A stretch of 17,384 nt of DNA. It comes from SZUA-448 sp964602475. GTDB taxonomy: Bacteria > Bacillota > Clostridia > Lachnospirales > Lachnospiraceae. The notes beneath the pieces were generated by a model. The model saw only the letters and a list, made by a program, of their open reading frames with translations. It was not told where the DNA came from and ran no database searches. Below are positions 6,268-14,094 of the stretch, piece after piece. The position numbers and the translations under genes are program-made. Position 1 is the stretch's first letter; each line of letters starts with the position of its first letter. The DNA lies in contig CAZRRN010000055.1 of the NCBI GenBank assembly GCA_964602475.1, positions 1-17,384 on the forward strand. Direction: 5' to 3'.

Positions 6268-6305
6268 TGCCGTAAAATCCATGATGGAGTTTACGGCATT
6301 TTTTT
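6268..6305 (+). terminator. Intrinsic terminator (or attenuator) between lipoprotein and the 403-residue protein
   Basis: TGCCGTAAA (6268-6276) pairs with TTTACGGCA (6290-6298), with possible inner pairing CCAT/ATGG. Seven T residues follow at 6299-6305. It most simply ends the lipoprotein transcript. If the promoter-like site at 6222-6248 is used, the same element would be a leader attenuator. Confidence 0.88.
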
Positions 6306-6355
6306 GTCCGCTGAATACAACAGTCCGATAGATCAACGGACAGAACGGAGAATGT

Positions 6356-7567
6356 ATGGTGATACAGACAAGCTGTGTTAACATGGCTTCCGAATACAGG
6401 AAGACCACTTACACGGCAGACTCTGTGAGCTATACCGGCTGGGGCGGGAGTGAAGGATCAGCCGATTTCACCAATTTAGTGCCCACAGCTATGGATAGCG
6501 CACAGTCAGGTGAAGTACAGGAAAAGACGGAGGTACAGAAGGAAGCGTTATATGTTCTGCAGGGCAATACGTTTTCTGCACAACAAAGCTCAGATACGGA
6601 AGAGAGCAAAGTGACAAGCTGGGTCAAAGAAACTCTGTCCTCCGAAAAAACAGTGGAATTTCGTTCGCTTGAAAATCTGCTGCAGACAATCAGCGAAAAG
6701 ATTCAGACAATCAGAATATCGGCTGATGAGTTGTTCCGGCGTCTGATGGAAGCGTACAAAGCCAGAGCAGAAGCAATGCTGTCCGGAATGGGACAGAGTT
6801 ATCTGACCGGAATTGGAGCATCTTCCGGAATCGAAACCGGGACAGGAACCGTAATCGCGAACAGCACCGGCCAAGTACAGGAAGAATGGATACAGGAACT
6901 CACAGTCAGCAATCTGTATTCGGAAACGGAAAAACTCGGCTTTTGCTCTGAAGGAACGGTAACGACAGCGGATGGAAAAAACATGACATTTGACCTTTCG
7001 TTTACGATGTCGCAGAGCTTTACAAGCTATACAAATGTTCAGCTGGATTACAAAAAGATTATGATGATTGACCCTCTTGTAATCAGTCTCAATGATGAAC
7101 CGGTAAGTGTCAGTGATGAAAAATTCACCTTTGATCTTGATGCGGACGGGGAAGAAGATAACATTTCCCTGCTCGGAAAAATGTGTGCATTTTTGGCACT
7201 GGATAAAAACGAAGACGGAATCATCAACGATGGGAGTGAACTTTTCGGAACACAGTCAGGAGACGGATTTGGCGAACTTGCCGTGTTTGATCTTGATAAA
7301 AACGGATGGATTGATGAAAATGATGAGGTATTCAATCATCTGAAAATCTGGCGAAAGGACAGCGAAGGGAACGACAGCCTGGTGGCACTCGGAATTGCCG
7401 GAATCGGGGCAGTTTATCTGGGAAATGTTTCGTCGGAATATAAGATGAGAACAGCAGAAGATAACTCCGTTAACGCTGTATTTAAAAAAAGCGGGGTATA
7501 TTTAAAAGAAAACGGAACCGCAGGAGTCATACAGCATGTGGATTTTGCAAAGGAACAGACAGTGTAG
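6356..7567 (+). CDS. Unrecognised protein with C-terminal EF-hand/RTX-like calcium-binding module
   Basis: The 403-residue protein has no signal peptide, lipobox or transmembrane segment. Residues 1-250 are polar and I do not recognise them; about 90-150 look helical (LENLLQTISEKIQTIRISAD). The C-terminal module carries three Asp-rich loops: DLDADGEED (260-268), DKNEDGIINDGSELFG (283-298) and DLDKNGWIDENDEVF (312-326), followed by LKIW (about 329-332) and a GIAGIGAVYL strand. This arrangement (DxNxDGxIxxGxELFG, then DxNxDGxIDxxDxxFxxLxxW) is familiar from the C-terminal parts of secreted RTX/haemolysin-type calcium-binding proteins. It predicts calcium binding. The ATG at 6356 has GGAG 5 bases upstream. 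It lies between a terminator and the mreB-flagellar operon. Its secretion route, if any, and its function are unknown. Confidence 0.8.
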   Translation: MVIQTSCVNMASEYRKTTYTADSVSYTGWGGSEGSADFTNLVPTAMDSAQSGEVQEKTEVQKEALYVLQGNTFSAQQSSDTEESKVTSWVKETLSSEKTVEFRSLENLLQTISEKIQTIRISADELFRRLMEAYKARAEAMLSGMGQSYLTGIGASSGIETGTGTVIANSTGQVQEEWIQELTVSNLYSETEKLGFCSEGTVTTADGKNMTFDLSFTMSQSFTSYTNVQLDYKKIMMIDPLVISLNDEPVSVSDEKFTFDLDADGEEDNISLLGKMCAFLALDKNEDGIINDGSELFGTQSGDGFGELAVFDLDKNGWIDENDEVFNHLKIWRKDSEGNDSLVALGIAGIGAVYLGNVSSEYKMRTAEDNSVNAVFKKSGVYLKENGTAGVIQHVDFAKEQTV

Positions 7568-7641
7568 ACAGAGATTCCGGCAATTTGCAGAGAAGAAAAG
7601 CATGGAAGAACGGAAAGAATATAAATGTTTAAAAAAACCCT

Positions 7642-7669
7642 TTGAATTATTCGCTTTTATGTATATAAT
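7642..7669 (+). promoter_or_regulatory. Sigma-A type promoter of the mreB-flagellar gene series
   Basis: TTGAAT (7642-7647), 16 bases, and a perfect TATAAT (7664-7669). It sets a leader of about 125 bases before the mreB start, containing the hairpin at 7695-7741. Confidence 0.75.
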
Positions 7670-7694
7670 GTAATCATGCGATTGGTATGAGGTG

Positions 7695-7741
7695 ACTGCG
7701 GCAGAAAACCGGGCTGTTTTTATGCCGCAGTGACTTAATGA
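7695..7741 (+). promoter_or_regulatory. Strong hairpin in the mreB leader
   Basis: ACTGCGGCA (7695-7703) pairs with TGCCGCAGT (7733-7741), and inside it AAAAC (7705-7709) pairs with GTTTT (7716-7720). No T-run follows, so it is not a standard terminator. It sits in the 5' leader between the promoter and mreB and could affect mRNA stability or translation. It does not match a riboswitch class I know. Confidence 0.6.
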
Positions 7742-7799
7742 TAAGCAATATGGGAAGAATTGCAGATAATTTAGGGATAATTGAAAGGAGTAACATTTT

Positions 7800-8792
7800 A
7801 TGTTCGGCGGTGACATCGGAATTGATTTGGGGACAGCAAGCGTGCTGGTTTATATTAAGGGGAAGGGTGTTGTATTAAAAGAGCCTTCGGTTATTGCATT
7901 TGACCGTGATACCAATAAAATCAAAGCAATCGGAGAAGAAGCCAGGCTGATGCTTGGAAGAACTCCGGGCAATATTGTAGCAGTTCGCCCACTTCGCCAG
8001 GGCGTTATATCGGATTATACAGTAACCGAAAAGATGCTGAAGTATTTTATACAGAAAGCAATCGGCAAGAAACGTTTTCATGGTATTGTCAGTGTCTGTG
8101 TACCAAGCGGAGTAACCGAAGTTGAGAAGAAGGCGGTTGAGGATGCGGCATATCAGGCCGGAGCCAAGAGCGTAGCTATTATTGAAGAACCTATTGCTGC
8201 AGCAATAGGTGCCGGAATTGATATTTCAAGACCCTGTGGTAATATGATTGTTGATATCGGCGGAGGTACGACCGATATCGCGGTGATTTCGCTCGGCGGT
8301 ACGGTAGCAAGCACCTCCATCAAGATTGCAGGGGATGATTTTGATGAAGCGCTGGTTCGTCATATGAGAAAAAGACATAATCTTCTGATTGGAGAAAGAA
8401 CGGCAGAGGATATCAAAATCAAGATTGGTTCGGCATACCGGAGACCGGAAACTGTTGCTATGGATGTTCGTGGTCGAAATCTGGTAACAGGACTCCCGAA
8501 GACAATTTCAGTTACTTCAGAGGAGACTGAAGAAGCTTTGCGCGAAACAACCTCACAGATTGTAGAAGCGGTACACAGTGTTCTGGAGAAGACTCCGCCG
8601 GAGCTTGCAGCAGATATTGCAGACCGTGGTATTGTTCTTACCGGAGGCGGCTGTCTTTTATACGGATTAGAGCAGCTGATTGAAGAGAAGACCGGGATAA
8701 CAACAATGACAGCAGATGACCCTATGACTGCAGTTGCAATCGGAACCGGAAAGTACGTCGAGTTCTTAAGTTCACGAAAAGAGAAAAAATAG
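7800..8792 (+). CDS. mreB: Rod shape-determining protein, MreB/Mbl family
   Basis: The 330-residue actin-like ATPase has the usual MreB length. The phosphate-1 loop is DIGIDLGTASVLVY (residues 5-18). The phosphate-2 motif is VDIGGGTTDIAVISLGG (about 149-165), and the adenosine motif is GIVLTGGGCLLYGL (about 280-293). IIEEPIAAAIGAG is the typical connecting segment. MreB proteins polymerise under the membrane and guide cell-wall synthesis along the rod. It is followed at once by FlgF/FlgG-type rod genes, the arrangement of B. subtilis mbl-flhO-flhP, so it may be the Mbl-type paralogue. The ATG has AAAGGAG about 9 bases upstream. Confidence 0.93.
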   Translation: MFGGDIGIDLGTASVLVYIKGKGVVLKEPSVIAFDRDTNKIKAIGEEARLMLGRTPGNIVAVRPLRQGVISDYTVTEKMLKYFIQKAIGKKRFHGIVSVCVPSGVTEVEKKAVEDAAYQAGAKSVAIIEEPIAAAIGAGIDISRPCGNMIVDIGGGTTDIAVISLGGTVASTSIKIAGDDFDEALVRHMRKRHNLLIGERTAEDIKIKIGSAYRRPETVAMDVRGRNLVTGLPKTISVTSEETEEALRETTSQIVEAVHSVLEKTPPELAADIADRGIVLTGGGCLLYGLEQLIEEKTGITTMTADDPMTAVAIGTGKYVEFLSSRKEKK

Positions 8793-8837
8793 CAACACAG
8801 GGTGAGAGAGTTCGCAGAAGACGAAAGGAGACAAGCG

Positions 8838-9617
8838 ATGATCAGAGGACTGTACACCGCATGGACGGGCATGTACAATGAGCAGAAGCGCCTGGATGTC
8901 ATATCGAATAATCTTGCCAATTCCGCGACGGTCGGATACAAGAAGGAGGGTGTAACCAGCCAGTCATTTGATGACGTATTGACGATTAAGGTCAGAGATG
9001 ATTCGGAGATAATCAGAAGCAATAACTATCTCGGGACGATGAGCCTCGGGGTCAAGATAGGAGAGGTATACACTGATTATACGCAGGGGTCTCTGCGGGA
9101 AACGGGCAATACCTATGACCTGTCGATTGACGGAAGCGGATTCTTTGCAATTTCCTGTACAGATGAGAATGGAAAAGAAACGACAAGATATACAAGAGCC
9201 GGTGAATTTTCCGTTACAAAGGACGGGTACGTCGTGACCAGCGAAGGTCAGCATCTGCTGGGTGAAAGCGGCTGGCTGCAGGTACCGACAGACGCCGGTG
9301 AGATTACAATCAGCGAAGACGGAACCGTTTATGCAGATGGTGAGACAGTGGATCAGATTACCCTGACCGACTTTGAAAACTATGATTATCTGAAAAAGTT
9401 TGCCGAGACCATGTATGAGCCCGTAGACGGGGCAGTTACAACTGAAGCGACCGGACAGGTGGTTCAAGGCTATACAGAGCAATCCAATGTCAATATTGTC
9501 AGTGAAATGGTTAATATGATAGCAATAACACGTGCCTATGAAGCGAACCAGAAGGTAATTAAGTCTCTCGATGAACAGCTGAATGCTGATGTTAACAGCG
9601 TCGGGCGGGTACAGTAG
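8838..9617 (+). CDS. flgF: Flagellar basal-body rod protein, FlgF/FlhO type
   Basis: The 259-residue protein is a member of the FlgE/F/G rod-hook family. The N-terminus (MIRGLYTAWTGMYNEQKRLD, then SNNLANSATVGYKKE) is the flagellar rod domain. The middle has TQGSLRETGNTYDLSIDGSGFF, and the C-terminus has SNVNIVSEMVNMIAITRAYE with the coiled-coil helix of the axial family. It is exported by the flagellar type III apparatus and forms part of the rod; there is no Sec signal. The ATG at 8838 has AAAGGAG, while an in-frame GTG at 8802 lacks such a site. It sits 45 bases after mreB and 13 before flgG. FlhO is the corresponding name in B. subtilis. Confidence 0.85.
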   Translation: MIRGLYTAWTGMYNEQKRLDVISNNLANSATVGYKKEGVTSQSFDDVLTIKVRDDSEIIRSNNYLGTMSLGVKIGEVYTDYTQGSLRETGNTYDLSIDGSGFFAISCTDENGKETTRYTRAGEFSVTKDGYVVTSEGQHLLGESGWLQVPTDAGEITISEDGTVYADGETVDQITLTDFENYDYLKKFAETMYEPVDGAVTTEATGQVVQGYTEQSNVNIVSEMVNMIAITRAYEANQKVIKSLDEQLNADVNSVGRVQ

Positions 9618-9630
9618 GAGGTAGACGGTT

Positions 9631-10446
9631 ATGATGAGGTCTTTATGGACTGCTGCATCCGGAATGATTGCGCAGCAGACCAATGTTGATAATATAGCAA
9701 ATAATATTTCCAATGTTAATACAACAGGATACAAGAAACAGACAACACAGTTCCAGTCGCTGTTGTATTCCAAGCTTCAGACAGATACTACAGACAACAA
9801 TGGTGATCCAAAGCCGGTCATTGCACAGGTGGGCTCCGGTGTAAAGGTTTCGGGACTGGTATCTCGGTTTACTCAGGGAAATATGACAGAAACGGGCAAT
9901 GACACTGATATGGCAATTTCCGGGGATGGTTTTTTTGTATTGCAGATGCCTAACGGTGAATACGGGTATACACGAAACGGTGCATTTCAGTTTAATATCG
10001 GAACTGACGGGGTGACCTTGTCGGATGCCTCCGGTTACCCGGTGCTGGATACAAACGGAGAAACGATTACGCTTTCTTCCGAATGGAGTGTTTCAAAGGT
10101 AACTTTTGATGAAGCGGGGAACCTCTGTTATCCGGACGAAACCGGAAATCAAGCACTGACTGGGATTCAGATCGGACTGGTACAGTTCAACAATCCTTCC
10201 GGACTTGAAAAGCTGTCTGGTTCGGTACTGAGCGAAAGTGATAATTCAGGAGAACCTCGATGGGAGAATACAGATACGAATCTGAAGAAGAGCAGCGTGG
10301 TCACTGGTTATCTTGAAGCCTCTAACGTGCAGACGGTAGATGAGGTTGTAAATCTGATTGTAGCACAGCGTGCATACGAAATGAATTCCAAGGCAATTCA
10401 GGCTTCAGACGAGATGCTTCAGCAGGCTAATAATTTAAGACAGTAG
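9631..10446 (+). CDS. flgG: Flagellar basal-body rod protein FlgG (FlhP type)
   Basis: The 271-residue protein begins MMRSLWTAASGMIAQQTNVD and continues with NIANNISNVNTTGYKK, the classical FlgG start. The middle has TQGNMTETGNDTDMAISGDGFF, and the C-terminus has SNVQTVDEVVNLIVAQRAYE followed by a helix ending ANNLRQ. FlgG forms the distal rod between the basal body and the hook. The length is near the family norm (about 262). A GGAGG site precedes the ATG, and the gene follows the FlgF-type gene by 13 bases, so the two are co-translated. It corresponds by position to FlhP of B. subtilis. Confidence 0.9.
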   Translation: MMRSLWTAASGMIAQQTNVDNIANNISNVNTTGYKKQTTQFQSLLYSKLQTDTTDNNGDPKPVIAQVGSGVKVSGLVSRFTQGNMTETGNDTDMAISGDGFFVLQMPNGEYGYTRNGAFQFNIGTDGVTLSDASGYPVLDTNGETITLSSEWSVSKVTFDEAGNLCYPDETGNQALTGIQIGLVQFNNPSGLEKLSGSVLSESDNSGEPRWENTDTNLKKSSVVTGYLEASNVQTVDEVVNLIVAQRAYEMNSKAIQASDEMLQQANNLRQ

Positions 10447-10483
10447 TAAACAGTGTGGGAGTCGATAAAAGAAGGAGATGCTT

Positions 10484-10819
10484 ATGAGTATATCAATCGG
10501 AAATGACCTGAGCGGTTCACTGACCAGTTCGCTGACCAAGGCAACTTCTACTACCGCCTCCAATCTGGAGCAGAGTCTAGGCAGTCTTAATGATGCAACA
10601 GACGAAGAAATGTTGGATGCATGTAAGAGCTTTGAAGCATATTTTGTTGAGAAGCTGATTGATGCAATGAGAGAAATGGCAAAGAGTGATGAGGAAGAAG
10701 AGAATGATTATCTGGCACAGTTCGGAAATCTGCAGTATCAGGAATACGCAAAAGAAATAGCGGATTCCGGACAGCTCGGAATCGCGCAGATGCTGTATGA
10801 ATCCATGAAACGCCAGTAA
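10484..10819 (+). CDS. flgJ: FlgJ-type rod-binding protein (no muramidase domain)
   Basis: The 111-residue protein matches the N-terminal rod-binding half of FlgJ. It has a Ser/Thr-rich flexible start, then CKSFEAYFVEKLIDAMREM (about 47-65), an acidic loop, and a C-terminal helix with YAKEIADSGQLGIAQMLYES, typical of rod-binding proteins (xGLAxxxYEQ-like). The C-terminal peptidoglycan hydrolase domain of enterobacterial FlgJ is absent, as in many Firmicutes and spirochaetes, so another enzyme must open the wall. Of the two near ATGs, 10484 is chosen because GAAGGAG lies 6 bases upstream; the one at 10478 touches that site. It ends the flagellar gene cluster here. Confidence 0.85.
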   Translation: MSISIGNDLSGSLTSSLTKATSTTASNLEQSLGSLNDATDEEMLDACKSFEAYFVEKLIDAMREMAKSDEEEENDYLAQFGNLQYQEYAKEIADSGQLGIAQMLYESMKRQ

Positions 10820-10861
10820 GTATAAACGATAACCGGTAAGTCAGCCGGTAACGGGATGTAT

Positions 10862-13078
10862 ATGGAAAACCTGGAAGGATATGTAGAGAAAATTATATAC
10901 CGCAATACGGAGAACGGCTATACTGTATTGACTTTAAGTGCCGACGGAGAGGAAGTTACCTGCGTCGGCAGTTTTGTGTTTGTCAATGAAGGCGAATATC
11001 TTGTTATGACGGGAGATACCACAGCTCATTCTCTATACGGAGAACAGTTCAAGGTAAGCACCTACGAACAGAGGCAGCCGACAGACCGGGCAGCAATGGA
11101 ACGGTATCTTGCTGCAGGTGCAATTAAGGGAATCGGAGAAGCACTGGCAGCACGGATTGTCAGCAGATTCGGAGAGGATACCTTTCGTATTATTGAGGAG
11201 GAACCGGAGCGCCTTGCTGAAGTAAAGGGAATCAGCCGGGGGAAAGCCCAGGAAATCTATAAACAGTTTTACGATAAAAAGGAAACCAGAAACGCAATTC
11301 TGTTTCTTCAGAAGTACGGAGTTTCCATGAATCTATCTGTGAAAATATTTCACCAGTACGGAGAACAGCTGTATGAAATTATCAGTGTTAACCCGTACAG
11401 GCTGGCAGAGGATATCGCAGGCGTGGGATTTCGTATTGCTGATGAGATTGCTTCAAGAGCCGGCATCAGCAGGGACTCGGAATACAGGATTCGAGCCGGG
11501 CTTTTGTACTGCCTGCAGCAGTCTACAGGAAATGGGCATTGCTATCTTCCGGAACAGGAGCTGCTGCTGCGCGCTGAGGAGCTTCTTCTTAGCAACAGGG
11601 AACAGATTATGCTTCAGCTTGAGGAAGAAATTTCCGCTAAAAAGCTGATGATACGCGAAATAAATGGGGAACGCTGTGTTTATACCACAGGGATGTACTA
11701 TATGGAACTAAACACTGCCAGAATGCTGCTTGATCTGAACCGAAGCTGCACCATCGACCGAACGGTATTGAAGCAAAGACTACAGAGGGTGCAGGAAGCA
11801 TCTGACATTCAGCTGGAAGAGGAACAGCAGAGAGCAATCGAGGCAGCAGCCGGAAACGGATTATTTATTCTGACCGGTGGACCGGGCACAGGGAAGACGA
11901 CGACAATCAATGCCATTATCCATTTCTTTGAAGCTGAAGGTATGGAAATCCTGTTGGCAGCGCCGACCGGGCGCGCGGCAAAAAGGATGACCGAGACCAC
12001 GGGAACTGAGGCAAGAACAATCCACCGTTTACTGGAAAACACAAGAAATCCGGACTCGGCATCTGAAGAAATGCGCTTTGAACGTAACGAAATGAATCCG
12101 CTGGAAACAGATGTGGTCATCATTGATGAAATGTCAATGGTGGATATTCAGCTGATGTATGCGCTGCTAAAGGCGGTTCCGGTCGGGACAAGACTGATTC
12201 TGGTCGGTGATGAGAATCAGCTTCCGTCTGTCGGACCGGGAAATGTACTTCACGATATAATCGCAGCAGGATGCTTTCCCCTTGTCCGTCTCTCGAAAAT
12301 TTTCCGTCAGGCAGGGGAAAGCGACATTGTAGTGAACGCACATAAAATCAATGCAGGTGAGGATATTGCGCTGGATAATAAGAGCAGGGATTTCTTTATG
12401 CTGCAGAGAAGCGAGGTGAAGGAAATACTCGGACTTGTGGTTGCACTGGTCAGAGACAAATTGCCGAAATACGTTCACTGCGGTCCGATGGACATTCAGG
12501 TTCTTACCGCTATGCGTAAGGGCGAACTTGGAGTTGAGCGGCTGAATCAGGTGCTTCAGTATTATCTGAATCCGGCTTCGGATAATAAAAAAGAGCGTGA
12601 GGCACATGGAGTTGTCTTTCGTGAGGGCGATAAGGTAATGCAGATTAAGAACGATTACCAGCTGGAATGGGAGGTACGGAACCGTTTTGGAGTTACGGAA
12701 CAAACCGGAACGGGTGTATTTAACGGAGACGTTGGGATTATTAAGGAAATCAATTCTTTTTCTGAACGGGTGACAGTTGAATTTGATGAAGGAAGACTGG
12801 CAGAATACACCTATACTGCACTCGAGGAGCTGGAACCTGCATATGCGGTTACGGTTCATAAATCGCAGGGCAGCGAATACCCGGCGGTAGTCATCCCGGT
12901 ACTGACAGGACCGAGACAGCTGATGCACCGAAATATTCTATATACGGCTGTGACCCGAGCAAAATCCTGTGTTACGCTGGTCGGAAGTAAAGAAACGGTA
13001 CATGCGATGATACAGAATTCGGAGGAACAAAAGAGATATACAGGACTTACCGAACGGATCCGCGAGATGGCGGAATAA
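10862..13078 (+). CDS. recD2: RecD2-type ATP-dependent DNA helicase
   Basis: The 738-residue protein has the RecD2 layout: an N-terminal OB-like domain (MENLEGYVEKIIYRNTENGY), tandem helix-hairpin-helix units (AIKGIGEALAARIV, then VKGISRGKAQEIY), then a superfamily 1B helicase core. Walker A is GGPGTGKTTT (339-348), and Walker B is VVIIDEMS with Asp422-Glu423. The Q-rich motif III region reads ILVGDENQLPSVGPGNV, and the C-terminal helicase domain ends with YAVTVHKSQGSEYPAVVIP (661-679). RecD2 proteins are 5'-3' helicases that act without RecBC in repair and replication-fork maintenance. Two close ATGs exist; 10862 fits the family start, though its ribosome binding site (ACGGG) is weak. It follows the FlgJ-type gene by 42 bases with no terminator. 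Confidence 0.93.
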   Translation: MENLEGYVEKIIYRNTENGYTVLTLSADGEEVTCVGSFVFVNEGEYLVMTGDTTAHSLYGEQFKVSTYEQRQPTDRAAMERYLAAGAIKGIGEALAARIVSRFGEDTFRIIEEEPERLAEVKGISRGKAQEIYKQFYDKKETRNAILFLQKYGVSMNLSVKIFHQYGEQLYEIISVNPYRLAEDIAGVGFRIADEIASRAGISRDSEYRIRAGLLYCLQQSTGNGHCYLPEQELLLRAEELLLSNREQIMLQLEEEISAKKLMIREINGERCVYTTGMYYMELNTARMLLDLNRSCTIDRTVLKQRLQRVQEASDIQLEEEQQRAIEAAAGNGLFILTGGPGTGKTTTINAIIHFFEAEGMEILLAAPTGRAAKRMTETTGTEARTIHRLLENTRNPDSASEEMRFERNEMNPLETDVVIIDEMSMVDIQLMYALLKAVPVGTRLILVGDENQLPSVGPGNVLHDIIAAGCFPLVRLSKIFRQAGESDIVVNAHKINAGEDIALDNKSRDFFMLQRSEVKEILGLVVALVRDKLPKYVHCGPMDIQVLTAMRKGELGVERLNQVLQYYLNPASDNKKEREAHGVVFREGDKVMQIKNDYQLEWEVRNRFGVTEQTGTGVFNGDVGIIKEINSFSERVTVEFDEGRLAEYTYTALEELEPAYAVTVHKSQGSEYPAVVIPVLTGPRQLMHRNILYTAVTRAKSCVTLVGSKETVHAMIQNSEEQKRYTGLTERIREMAE

Positions 13079-13085
13079 AAAGTTC

Positions 13086-13114
13086 GTGCATTTTCTGTCC
13101 GTATGTTTTATAAT
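13086..13114 (+). promoter_or_regulatory. Possible internal promoter before the nucleotidyltransferase gene
   Basis: A perfect TATAAT lies at 13109-13114, but the -35 region 17 bases upstream (GTGCAT, 13086-13091) is poor. The 104-base gap after recD2 contains no terminator, so read-through from upstream is also possible. Confidence 0.3.
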
Positions 13115-13182
13115 ATTAGCAGTCAATGTGGAAGATGACTATTCCGAATGAAACAGAAAGCTTGATATGGAGGATTACAATA

Positions 13183-14094
13183 ATGAAAACAACACTGGTA
13201 ATTATGGCAGCAGGGATGGGAAGCCGCTTTGGAGGCGGAATCAAACAGCTTGAGCACGTAGGACCGAGCGGTGAGATCATTATGGATTATTCCATTTATG
13301 ATGCAATGAAAGCGGGTTTTGATAAGATTGTATTTATAATACGAAAGGATCTGGAAGCTCCGTTCCGCGAAATAATCGGAAACCGGATTGAGAAGAAGTT
13401 TGAAGTTGAATATGCATACCAGGAGCTTCAGGATTTACCGGAGGGCTATCACTGTCCGGAGGACAGAACAAAACCATGGGGGACAGGTCATGCAGTACTC
13501 AGCTGTCTTGGACTTATTAAGGAACCGTTTCTTGTAATAAATGCAGATGACTACTACGGAAAGGAAGCATTTGCTTCTATTCATGATTATCTTGTCAGTG
13601 CAGGAAAAGCCGGATATGACCATAAATACTGTATGGCAGGCTTTGTCATTGGAAATACCCTGAGTGATAACGGAATTGTGACCAGAGGAATCTGTAAGGT
13701 TGATGGTGCACAGAATCTGAGGAGCGTTGTTGAAACCTTCAGTCTGGAAGAAAAGAACGGAATGGCAATCGGAAAATACGAAGACGGAACCGCAGTATCC
13801 GTACCGCTTTCCACTCCTGTATCCATGAATATGTGGGGCTTTACTCCTGATTTTCTTGAGGAATTGAAGACCGGTTTTGCCGAGTTCTTAAAAACTTCCC
13901 AGAATAATAATAAAGCCGAATATCTTCTTCCCGGAGTAGTTGGAGAAATGGTGAAAGAAGGACGAGCAGAGGTAAAGGTTCTTCCGACACAGGATAAATG
14001 GTTTGGTGTAACCTATAAAGAGGATAAGGAGAAAGTGGTTGAGTCCTTACAGAAGCTTGTTCAGCAGGGACAATATCCGCAGTCGTTGTATTGA
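13183..14094 (+). CDS. Sugar nucleotidyltransferase-like protein
   Basis: The 303-residue protein starts with the nucleotide-binding signature of NDP-sugar pyrophosphorylases, LVIMAAGMGSRFGGGIKQLE. VGPSGEIIMDYSIYDA, FIIRKD, KPWGTGHAVLSC and the metal-binding segment LVINADDYYG follow. Such enzymes join a sugar-1-phosphate to an NTP with release of pyrophosphate. The sugar and nucleotide cannot be read from sequence here; the clostridial subgroup of about 300 residues is poorly characterised. The ATG at 13183 has GGAGG 9 bases upstream, while an upstream in-frame ATG at 13126 lies too near the possible promoter. Its last codon overlaps a TTG that could start comF. No other sugar genes are nearby. 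Confidence 0.85.
   Translation: MKTTLVIMAAGMGSRFGGGIKQLEHVGPSGEIIMDYSIYDAMKAGFDKIVFIIRKDLEAPFREIIGNRIEKKFEVEYAYQELQDLPEGYHCPEDRTKPWGTGHAVLSCLGLIKEPFLVINADDYYGKEAFASIHDYLVSAGKAGYDHKYCMAGFVIGNTLSDNGIVTRGICKVDGAQNLRSVVETFSLEEKNGMAIGKYEDGTAVSVPLSTPVSMNMWGFTPDFLEELKTGFAEFLKTSQNNNKAEYLLPGVVGEMVKEGRAEVKVLPTQDKWFGVTYKEDKEKVVESLQKLVQQGQYPQSLY

Noticed and set aside
6268..6305. A riboswitch in the leader of the calcium-module gene
   Set aside because: Only a single hairpin with a T-run is seen; there is no room for an aptamer and no known consensus.
7602..7673. Possible 23-residue small protein starting MEERKEYK
   Set aside because: It lacks a ribosome binding site and overlaps the near-consensus mreB promoter, so it would not be on that transcript.
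12167..12928. Minus-strand 253-residue frame inside recD2
   Set aside because: It lies antisense to conserved helicase motifs and shows no recognisable protein features.
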